This document shows, piece after piece, positions 1 to 5,129 of a stretch of DNA of 5,804 bases. The notes under the pieces are model-generated. The model did not search any database and was not told the origin of the DNA. It worked only from the letters and a program-made list of their open reading frames with translations. The position numbers and the translations under genes are program-made. Location: contig JASHTO010000689.1 in NCBI GenBank assembly GCA_030040515.1, positions 1-5,804 on the forward strand, written 5' to 3'. Every line of letters begins with the position of its first letter. Position 1 is the first letter of the stretch. The DNA comes from Terriglobia bacterium. GTDB taxonomy: Bacteria > Acidobacteriota > Terriglobia > UBA7540.

Positions 1-423
1 ACCATGGGAAGCATCCCCATTACCAGGCTCTCCCTGTCTTCGACGGGGCCTTCCTCGTGCCGCGGCTTGGGGCACATGACTGGTGCCTGGGGATCCGGAT
101 GCATTGTTAGCGGCCGGCGGAGGGCGTGGGCAGCGGTCGGACTACTGGATGGGTGAAAGGTTGAGACGAACTGAGTTGCCATGGGAACCTCGCACAATTT
201 CGATTGGAGCCGGAGGCGCTTAATGCTTCTGAGCTGGCGTCTCACGACTGGTGCTTGGCGGCAACAATTCACAGTCAGTGTAAAGCCTTGGGCTCCGTGC
301 TCCGTTTAAGGCCGTGACCGTTGGCGCTTTTCTTAGGCGGTTGCTGTTAAGGGGTTGGGCAGGTGACTATGATGACGAGCCCGGGGAGAGGAATGGCCAC
401 GGGGTAGTTCAAAATAGGTCGCT
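1..423. other. left-edge region with no identifiable gene
   Basis: I find no reading frame here that looks like a real protein on either strand, and no tRNA, CRISPR or clear terminator. The minus-strand gene to the right ends at 424, so this is its 3' flank. Two short words occur twice in the same order: CCATGGGAA at 2-10 and 179-187, and GACTGGTGC[C/T]TGG at 78-90 and 246-258. This could mean a diverged tandem duplication of about 170-180 bp, but the sequence between the words aligns poorly. A 7-bp tandem GCTCCGT occurs at 292-305. A plus-strand frame at 314-544 is mostly antisense to the VWA gene and is taken to be spurious. Confidence 0.5.
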
Positions 424-1104
424 TCACTCAAGGCCGATTCGCACGGTTTCACCAAATGGCGCCGTTCGGCGGGAATCAGTTACCCACAGAACGGGATATT
501 GCGGCGCGTCGGGAAACGAGTCACAGCACAAGTCGGTAAGGTAAATCAGACAAACCGGTGCGACATCATTCTCAGCGACCCAGTCGAAAGCATGGCGAAA
601 ATCTGTGCCTCCACCGCCCTTGGGTTCCAGCCGGACCGGTTCTGACGCTCGGAACTCTTGGCTGGACTGCACGGCAGCGTCGCAATACACCACATGGATG
701 GCTTCCGGCTGAGCCTCCTCGGAAATGGCGGAGATCTCACCGGCGAACTGTTCCAGTTCGAGTTTGCCGATCGAACCTGACGTATCAACGGCGATCACAA
801 TCTCACCCAATCCCCGGCGCTCGACCGATGGGAGGTACAGGCCCGAAGCGATGTATCGCCGATTGGGCGGCGTCCAGCGATAATCAGATGGCGTAGTAGC
901 CGCCACAAAGTCGCGCATGATCGCTCGCCAATCTTGTTGCGATTGACGGCCTTCGGTAAGCGGCCTTCCAACGCCCAGCGGATCATGTCCGCAAGCCTTG
1001 GCTGACCGCAGAGCCTGCTCCGCCGCAATGCCCCACTCATGTTCCTGACGGCGCTGTTCCGCTGGCGACGCAGGCTGGCCATGCTCATCGCTAGCGTCCA
1101 ACAC
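424..1104 (-). CDS. C-terminal VWA-like (DUF2201) half of a split metallopeptidase/VWA protein
   Basis: This is the second half of a gene interrupted by an in-frame TAG. It could only be made separately from the GTG at 1104, which has no good ribosome binding site. Numbering from that GTG, residues 57-92 carry the usual lead-in (DWRAIMRDFV, DYRWTPPNRRYI). The VWA-like fold follows: IVIAVDTSGSIG at 103-113 gives MIDAS residues D107, S109 and S111. GGGGTDF at 163-169 supplies the MIDAS threonine T167, and LIYLTDL at 186-192 supplies D191. The ending YPVLWVTD near 203-210 is typical of DUF2201. Every expected metal-site residue is present, so this half is not visibly degraded. In this family VWA proteins pair with MoxR-type AAA+ ATPases and are thought to act in remodelling or metal insertion. 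The target here is unknown. The first seven codons after the TAG read PGRFGEV, which joins smoothly to this half. Confidence 0.85.
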   Translation of the reverse strand: MLDASDEHGQPASPAEQRRQEHEWGIAAEQALRSAKACGHDPLGVGRPLTEGRQSQQDWRAIMRDFVAATTPSDYRWTPPNRRYIASGLYLPSVERRGLGEIVIAVDTSGSIGKLELEQFAGEISAISEEAQPEAIHVVYCDAAVQSSQEFRASEPVRLEPKGGGGTDFRHAFDWVAENDVAPVCLIYLTDLCCDSFPDAPQYPVLWVTDSRRTAPFGETVRIGLE

Positions 1105-1122
1105 CTCGCCGAAGCGTCCTGG

Positions 1123-1125
1123 CTA
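1123..1125 (-). other. in-frame amber (TAG) codon splitting the metallopeptidase/VWA gene
   Basis: CTA on the plus strand is TAG on the coding strand. The reading frame before and after it is the same (codon boundaries at 424, 1102 and 1123 agree modulo 3), so this is a nonsense codon and not a frameshift. It follows the residues RSTST and precedes PGRFGEV. It lies exactly where the Gly/Pro/Ser/Gln-rich linker ends and the VWA half begins. Confidence 0.9.
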
Positions 1126-1722
1126 GGTCGATGTAGAGCGCGACACCTGACCGCTTGGCTGGTCGCTTTGGGTTGATACCGGCTGAGTCGTGCTATCAGA
1201 CGGGCTGGACGGTGCAGGGCCCGGTATTTGCTGCTGACCGCCAGTATTTCCCCCGCCCACATTCGTTTGTTGCGGGTTCGGCTTTGGTGCTGCGCCTCCA
1301 CCGCCCCGTTTCTGGAGCAGGCGGGCGTATATCTCTTCAGCGCTCAGATTGGCGAAGGCAGGATCAATCAGCGCCCCAGCGGGTAGCGTGAAGCCATTTG
1401 CGATGAGAATGGGATTGATGGCGAAGTCGGCGGCTTCGTTCCAGAGTTGCGGGTAGCGCTCGCCGCGGCGGCAGTGGTGGCCCAGCGCACAATGCATCAC
1501 TTCATGCGCCAGTGTTCCTTCCAGTTCCGCCGGCTTGAGCTCGTCCACAAAGGTAGGGTTGTAGACGATACGGGAGCCATCCGTGGCCATCGTGGGCAAG
1601 TGGCCGGGGACCAGCTTCAACCGCAAGCAGAGCGTGCCGAAGAACGGCTGCAAGAGCAAGAGCTGAACCCGACTTTTGGTCAGCTTCTGATCTGTGTTCG
1701 TCCGAAGTGAGATTTGAATCAT
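1123..1722 (-). CDS. N-terminal HEXXH metallopeptidase domain (DUF2201_N) half of a split gene
   Basis: Numbered from the ATG at 1722, the domain begins at about residue 13 (KLTKSRVQLLL, then QPFFGTLCLRLKLV). The zinc-binding motif HEVMH lies at residues 73-77, with further histidines at 82-83. It is followed by WNEAADFAIN at about 94-103 and LPAGALID, all typical of the putative metallopeptidase domain that precedes DUF2201. Residues 138-199 form a Gly/Pro/Ser/Thr/Gln-rich linker that runs into an amber stop. The start is uncertain. The ATG at 1722 lies inside the end of an insertion-sequence remnant and has no Shine-Dalgarno. The codon at 1699-1701 is ACG, followed by AAC ACA GAT CAG, so the ancestral start was plausibly an ATG there (MNTDQKLT...). 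An in-frame GTG at 1776 is also in remnant DNA. Expression of this half is therefore doubtful. Confidence 0.8.
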   Translation of the reverse strand: MIQISLRTNTDQKLTKSRVQLLLLQPFFGTLCLRLKLVPGHLPTMATDGSRIVYNPTFVDELKPAELEGTLAHEVMHCALGHHCRRGERYPQLWNEAADFAINPILIANGFTLPAGALIDPAFANLSAEEIYARLLQKRGGGGAAPKPNPQQTNVGGGNTGGQQQIPGPAPSSPSDSTTQPVSTQSDQPSGQVSRSTST

Positions 1723-1757
1723 AAGATGACAGTAATGGAAGCATAAGGTGGCAGCGG
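1707..1757 (+). repeat. left terminal repeat, copy A (IS21-like end)
   Basis: Reading inward this copy starts GTGAGATTTG and holds two internal repeats 22 bp apart (1720-1732 and 1742-1754). With the preceding GAA it matches copy B at 2034-2084 at 39 of 51 positions without gaps. It overlaps the apparent 5' end of the metallopeptidase gene on the other strand, where it supplies the residues MIQISLR. Confidence 0.65.
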
Positions 1758-1766
1758 TTGGACTTC

Positions 1767-1789
1767 CCTTTGCCACAAAGATGCAAAGG
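1767..1789. repeat. 7-bp inverted repeat (hairpin) inside the deleted element
   Basis: CCTTTGC at 1767-1773 and GCAAAGG at 1783-1789 are perfect inverted copies around a 9-nt spacer. No T-tract follows on either strand, so I do not call a terminator. It lies just inside the left end repeats of the transposon remnant. Confidence 0.5.
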
Positions 1790-1984
1790 CCGCACGATGA
1801 TGCAGAGTTCCGTGCCTTATGTCCTTGGGAATGAAGGTATTCTCGCTTCGAGTTCTAACGTGTCCAGTTGGCACTTACTGCCACTTTATCCTTCCGTCTC
1901 GAACTTCGTGCCAGCTTATGGTCCAAACCGGCCTCGGAGGTCTGGAGTGGCTGCATTGATCTGAAAGGGGTTATGACGGCACGA

Positions 1985-2033
1985 CTGCCATCTTACGGTT
2001 CAAATCGCTGCCAAATTACGGTTCAAGTCTCAC
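1985..2033 (-). repeat. right terminal repeat, copy C (IS21-like end)
   Basis: On the minus strand this reads GTGAGACTTGAACCGTAA from 2033 inward. It contains two copies of CTGCC[A/T]..TTACGGTTCAA (1985-2003 and 2008-2027, plus-strand reading) at a 23-bp period. It is inverted relative to copies A and B and abuts copy B with only GAA between them. Confidence 0.65.
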
Positions 2034-2046
2034 GAAGTGAGATTTG
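2024..2046. repeat. abutted inverted transposon ends (junction palindrome)
   Basis: CAAGTCTCAC, then GAA, then GTGAGATTTG. The two 10-bp arms are inverted repeats with one mismatch around a 3-bp spacer. This is where the right end of one element meets the left end of another. Confidence 0.75.
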
Positions 2047-2088
2047 TGGCATAAATTGGCACCAATGGAAGCCTAAATCGGCAGTGGG
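2037..2088 (+). repeat. orphan left terminal repeat, copy B (IS21-like end)
   Basis: Starts GTGAGATTTGTGGCATAA and holds internal repeats CATAAATTGGCAC (2050-2062) and CCTAAATCGGCAG (2072-2084), again 22 bp apart. I see no partner right end further right in the window, so the element it belonged to has been truncated. Confidence 0.6.
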
Positions 2089-2380
2089 TTTTCTCGGTCC
2101 CCCATGTTTCAGCGTGGCGCGAGCGTCGTGATAATACGGCGTACATAGTTTTTTCCCCGGAGATTTGGACGGGCACTCGATTTTCGTTGGGCGGTCAGCG
2201 GCGGGACCAGTAAATGTCGGGGCGCACGCCCCAGCCGTGCCCAAGAGCTCAAGCGAACATACGATTCGCGGCCTGTGGCACCACTCCGACAGCGAAGGGC
2301 TCCTTAATCAGGCTTTACGAAAATCGCGGTAAAATGCGCTCACCGGCTTGAGTGCAAAAGGCGTGGCGACAGGGAGAACG
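2089..2380. other. non-coding stretch between transposon remnant and DUF6880-like gene
   Basis: I find no protein-like frame here. A GC-rich inverted repeat, GGGGCG CA CGCCCC, lies at 2219-2232 without a following T-run. An AT-rich TAAAAT at 2330-2335 could be a -10 element for the gene at 2381, but the nearest -35-like hexamer (TTAATC, 2304-2309) is 20 bp away, so I do not call a promoter. If a MoxR ATPase gene once lay between the two module genes, no trace of its Walker motifs is visible here. Confidence 0.45.
2371..2376 (+). promoter_or_regulatory. ribosome binding site fixing the start at 2381
   Basis: AGGGAG ends 4 nt before the ATG at 2381. The frame is also open to a TTG at 2348, 11 codons upstream, but that codon has no comparable site. 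The ATG is preferred. Confidence 0.7.
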
Positions 2381-3688
2381 ATGAAAAGACGGGAACCAGT
2401 GCAGCGCGATGCCCTGGAGGGGGCGATTGAAACAGCTCTCCGACCAGGACAGTTTATCGACTGGCGAATGGCATCCGCCTTCACTTCAGAACTCAACGAA
2501 GTTGCCGCAGAAATTGACCAACTCACCAGTGCCGATCCAGGGCGGGCAGCACGGTTGTATGAGAGCTTCATGGCGGGCTGTTACGAGAAGACTGAGGAGA
2601 TCGATGACGACGCCTTCGGGATCTTTATCGAACGCCTCTATTGCGGGTGGCTGAAGGCACGGCAGGCGGCCGGTGCAAACCCTGATGAGACAGCGAGCCT
2701 GTTGCTGGATCGCATGCAGGATGATCCCTACAACTATACGTACGAACTTGAGCGCGAGGCCGTGAAGGTGATGAACGTAGAAAACCTCGCTGCTTTCGAG
2801 CATGCGGTGAAGACTCTCTTTGAGGCAAAGGCTGCCGCCGATCTATCTCGCCACCGCTGGGGCGAAGTACTGCGGGCAATCTACGCCGAACAGCAGGATG
2901 CTGAGGCATACGTTGAGGTCTGCCAGCAGACGGCACTTTCGGCCAAGGATTGTCTTGCCCTAGCCAAGATACAGGGGGATACAAATCCCAACGAAGCGCT
3001 TGCCTGGGTTGAGCGTGGCTTGCTGCTCGACAGGAAGAAACCGTACGAGTCGGCTGCCGGGGGTGACCTCGCGAAGCTGAAGCGCGAGTTGCTCGTTCGG
3101 CTCGGTCGGCCGGACGTGGCCCTTGCAGAAGCCTGGACTGAGTTCCAGAAGGCCCCAAGCAAGTATCGCTACGAGGAACTGATGCGTTTCGTCCCGAAAG
3201 CCGAAGTCGCCGCTTGGCACACGAAAGCGCTGGAGGCCGCTGAGCGCGGCTCTCTGGGATCGCTTATTGACCTGCTGGTGGGAACCAAAGAAACGGAGCG
3301 TCTCATTCGACGGCTTCAAGAGGTGAGCGACGTTGCGCTAGAAGGTTTAAGCCACTTCGTCACTGAGCCGGCAGCTGATGTCCTCTCCGAGGCGCATCCC
3401 GAGATCGCCGCCAAGGTCTTCCGGGCAATGGGCCTACGCATCCTAAATGCGAAGAAGAGCAAGTACTACCATGAGGCTCTGGAGAACTTTGAGGACGCCA
3501 AAGACTGTTACGTCCGTGCCGGAATGAATCCCCAGTGGGATGCCGTGGTTGCGCAAATCCGCCGTGAGCATTACCGCAAGGTAGGGTTTATGCCGGGATT
3601 CGAGCGGCTCGTGACGGGTCGAGGCCCCGGCCAGAGACTGTCTTATCTCGATCGCGCCCGGAAGCGTTGGTTGCCGCAGCGCTCTTAA
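2381..3688 (+). CDS. DUF6880-like protein, stand-alone, lacking a SWIM zinc finger
   Basis: A 435-residue, mostly alpha-helical soluble protein with no signal peptide or membrane segment. Several stretches resemble the DUF6880 domain as I recall it: an N-terminal GQFIDWRMASAF (23-34), the IDDDAFGIFIERL region (74-86), a TPR-like helical middle with NPNEALAWVERGLLLD (202-217) and GRPDVALAEAWTEFQ (242-256), and a C-terminal HYRKVGFMPGFERLV (397-411) with LDRARKRW near the end. In many proteins this domain follows an N-terminal SWIM zinc finger. Here no CxCx(n)CxH motif occurs in the protein or in-frame upstream (a TAA lies at 2330-2332), so it stands alone. Molecular function is unknown. The gene has a good ribosome binding site, points away from the transposon debris and converges on the next gene with 73 bp between stop codons. 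Its orientation opposes both flanking module genes, consistent with independent arrival. Confidence 0.8.
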   Translation: MKRREPVQRDALEGAIETALRPGQFIDWRMASAFTSELNEVAAEIDQLTSADPGRAARLYESFMAGCYEKTEEIDDDAFGIFIERLYCGWLKARQAAGANPDETASLLLDRMQDDPYNYTYELEREAVKVMNVENLAAFEHAVKTLFEAKAAADLSRHRWGEVLRAIYAEQQDAEAYVEVCQQTALSAKDCLALAKIQGDTNPNEALAWVERGLLLDRKKPYESAAGGDLAKLKRELLVRLGRPDVALAEAWTEFQKAPSKYRYEELMRFVPKAEVAAWHTKALEAAERGSLGSLIDLLVGTKETERLIRRLQEVSDVALEGLSHFVTEPAADVLSEAHPEIAAKVFRAMGLRILNAKKSKYYHEALENFEDAKDCYVRAGMNPQWDAVVAQIRREHYRKVGFMPGFERLVTGRGPGQRLSYLDRARKRWLPQRS

Positions 3689-3761
3689 TGGGAGGAATAG
3701 GTCCCACCACACTGGTGAGTCACCTTTGGCGTGCCTGGATTCACTGTCACACGAAAAGGAA

Positions 3762-4691
3762 TCAAGCTGCTTTCCCTTGGTTCGCGGGCGCAGGGACCGT
3801 GTAACCGGCCATGTACCCCTGCATTCGCTCGACAATGGCCGACGCGCGCTTCGCCGTCTCGGTACGAACCGATTCCGATTTCCGTAGCTCCTGGGGATCA
3901 ACCAGCAGCGCTGAGCGCACTTCAGACGACAGGCGTTCAAGTTCCGGATCTCCCGTGACATTCAGCTTGGGCAGAACGTCGACCAGTTTGACCAGATTTG
4001 TGACAACGGAATCGCGAAATGGGTGTTCGACGCCTGTCCCTGTGACCTTGTAAGCGCTAAGGCGTTCGGCCAAGTGGTTGACTGCCTCGTAAAGGCGTTG
4101 CCACAGGTCACGGCTGGCAATTTGCAGCGAAGCCTCCACCGTGGCGGTGATCTGGCGCTTGATTCGCTCTTTCTCGTCGTCGCCAAGCGTCACCCGGAAA
4201 TCGCCGGCGTCCGGCAATGGCATCACCTTGGTTTCGAAGGAAAACTTGCGACGAAGCTCATCGGGAGCGGGGTAGTCCTCGGGCCGGAATAAGCCGCCAA
4301 GCCGCACCTTGGCCTGTTCCACGAGATTTCCAAACTCACGTGCCAGAGCGTCGACAGCCGGGCTGAATCGGTTCGACAGCTCTCGCATTTTCTCCGTGTG
4401 GTCCATGTAGGCTGCGCTGGGGAGCACCCGATAGCCGTTGTCATCCCAGGGTAGCGTCATGAAGTAATGCTCCTGGCGAGCATCGCTCACGATCTTCTGG
4501 ACCTCCGCAAGGGCTTCTTTGGGAAGAAGCACCTTCTGATAGCGGCCTGCGTCGGCTTGTGCACCATGACGCTGGGCGATTTCTTGCGACGCGTCAGGGT
4601 CGTGTTTCCGGGCCGACCACATGCTGATCGAAAGCGAACACAGCATGGCCCGAGACGAAAGAGAGGGTTCTGGAACATCTATGGGGTTCAT
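3762..4691 (-). CDS. DUF3150-like MoxR/VWA-module protein
   Basis: A 309-residue soluble protein. The start at 4691 is chosen because AGGAGG lies 7 nt upstream on the coding strand. The frame stays open for 44 more codons upstream, but these look non-coding. The N-terminus (LCSLSISMWSARKHD, 17-31) has the short beta-strand plus W-x-A-R-K pattern I associate with DUF3150-type proteins from phages and integrative elements. It is followed by ALAEVQKIVSDARQEHY (60-76), TLPWDDNGYRVLPSAAY (79-95), a helical section ending FRPEDYPAPDELRRKFSF (135-152), MPLPDAGDFRV (157-167), and a long C-terminal helical part with FRDSVVTNLVKLVDVLPKLN (225-244). No catalytic motif is evident. Relatives sit beside genes for a MoxR/CobS-type ATPase and a VWA or DUF2201 protein, which suggests an accessory role in that complex. 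The DUF2201 gene is present on the same strand about 2 kb downstream, while the ATPase gene is missing. Existence is near certain, the family name moderate. Confidence 0.85.
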   Translation of the reverse strand: MNPIDVPEPSLSSRAMLCSLSISMWSARKHDPDASQEIAQRHGAQADAGRYQKVLLPKEALAEVQKIVSDARQEHYFMTLPWDDNGYRVLPSAAYMDHTEKMRELSNRFSPAVDALAREFGNLVEQAKVRLGGLFRPEDYPAPDELRRKFSFETKVMPLPDAGDFRVTLGDDEKERIKRQITATVEASLQIASRDLWQRLYEAVNHLAERLSAYKVTGTGVEHPFRDSVVTNLVKLVDVLPKLNVTGDPELERLSSEVRSALLVDPQELRKSESVRTETAKRASAIVERMQGYMAGYTVPAPANQGKAA

Positions 4692-4698
4692 GCCAATG

Positions 4699-4704
4699 CC
4701 TCCT
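4699..4704 (-). promoter_or_regulatory. Shine-Dalgarno site deciding the start at 4691
   Basis: CCTCCT on the plus strand is AGGAGG on the coding strand, 7 nt before the ATG at 4691. This is the strongest ribosome binding site in the window, and it rejects the longer in-frame extension beginning at 4823. Confidence 0.85.
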
Positions 4705-5029
4705 GATTTTCTTTGGTGTGTGTTTTCCCAGATGCAAGAATCGTGAGATTGGGAGCTTCCCGATGCGGGCACATCCCTGGGAGGAGAATCGGTAAACACC
4801 TCCACTCCGTTGATCGTCGGCAATCACTGGTCACGGGTGGTTCAGTGGGGTCTGCTACGCGCGTGCGGCGGTTCCGCGGCAGGGGCGCTTATCGACAACT
4901 TGGATGCTTTTTCCGATTCCCGCGTGACCCATTCCTCAGGCAAATTCTGCAATTGGGATCGCGATTGGCTAATCCCGTTCTACGAGCAGACCGTTCGGTG
5001 GCCAGAGCCGTGTGAGTTTGCAGCCGACA

Positions 5030-5056
5030 CCGCTCATCACGACTCCGCTCATCACG
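5030..5056 (+). repeat. 12-bp direct repeat, 15-bp period
   Basis: CCGCTCATCACG occurs perfectly at 5030-5041 and 5045-5056, separated by ACT. It lies about 75 bp upstream of the start at 5130 and could be a tandem protein-binding site. No further copies follow. Confidence 0.6.
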
Positions 5057-5087
5057 TCGCCCATTGCCGTTCTGTGCTAGACTTCAC

Positions 5088-5099
5088 TCCCTATAGGGA
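5088..5099. promoter_or_regulatory. 12-bp perfect palindrome, possible operator
   Basis: TCCCTATAGGGA is perfectly self-complementary and ends 30 nt before the ATG at 5130. Its position suits an operator or a -10-overlapping control site. Nothing in the window identifies the protein that would bind it. Confidence 0.35.
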
Positions 5100-5129
5100 A
5101 ACTCTTAGTTGAGTTCGTTCAAACACAAG

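Larger units (their letters stand above)
1704..2033. mobile_element. internally deleted IS21-like element, about 0.33 kb, no transposase
   Basis: The region is bounded by inverted ends. The left end starts GTGAGATTTGAA at 1707, and the right end finishes TTCAAGTCTCAC at 2033. Over the outer 26 bases the two ends match at 20 positions. Each end carries tandem copies of a transposase-site-like repeat spaced 22-23 bp: CATAAGATGACAG (1720) and CATAAGGTGGCAG (1742) on the left, and CTGCCATCTTACGG (1985) and CTGCCAAATTACGG (2008) on the right. Two weaker copies lie at 1878 and 1908. Multiple terminal repeats are a hallmark of IS21-family elements, and that is the basis of the family guess. Nothing like istA or istB lies between the ends, so this is a deleted or non-autonomous copy. 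The trinucleotide GAA sits directly outside both ends (1704-1706 and 2034-2036). Confidence 0.6.
4692..5129. other. divergent intergenic region
   Basis: The flanking genes are transcribed away from each other, so their promoters should lie here, but I cannot place a convincing -35/-10 pair. Two overlapping plus-strand frames (4713-5015 and 4810-5112) have no recognisable protein pattern and no ribosome binding site, and I treat them as spurious. The right part contains a 12-bp direct repeat and a 12-bp palindrome, listed separately. Confidence 0.5.

Noticed and set aside
103..305. Integron attC-like site (TTGTTAGCGG near 106 and CAACAATTCAC near 262)
   Set aside because: The GTTRRRY and RYYYAAC core sites do not pair properly, and no symmetrical arms lie between them.
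314..544. Plus-strand 76-codon frame
   Set aside because: It overlaps the 3' end of the VWA gene in antisense, is rich in R, S and G with no recognisable pattern, and has no ribosome binding site.
1105..1125. Frameshift between the metallopeptidase and VWA halves
   Set aside because: Codon boundaries of both halves agree modulo 3, so the break is an in-frame TAG and not an indel.
2219..2232. GGGGCG CA CGCCCC as a terminator
   Set aside because: The usable loop is tiny, no U-run follows, and no gene ends nearby.
2023..2244. Minus-strand 73-codon frame
   Set aside because: Part of it is translated transposon end (the residues PQISLR mirror the copy at 1704), and the rest has no protein-like pattern or start signal.
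3689..3761. Bidirectional terminator between the convergent genes (CACCA CAC TGGTG at 3705-3717)
   Set aside because: The stem has only 5 bp and no T-tract follows on either strand.
4692..4823. N-terminal extension of the DUF3150-like protein to 4823
   Set aside because: The 44 extra residues are Ser/Pro-rich without pattern, and the strong AGGAGG site directs starting at 4691.
4713..5112. Two overlapping plus-strand frames of about 100 codons in the intergenic region
   Set aside because: They have no ribosome binding site and no family resemblance, the two frames overlap each other, and both sit where divergent promoters are expected.
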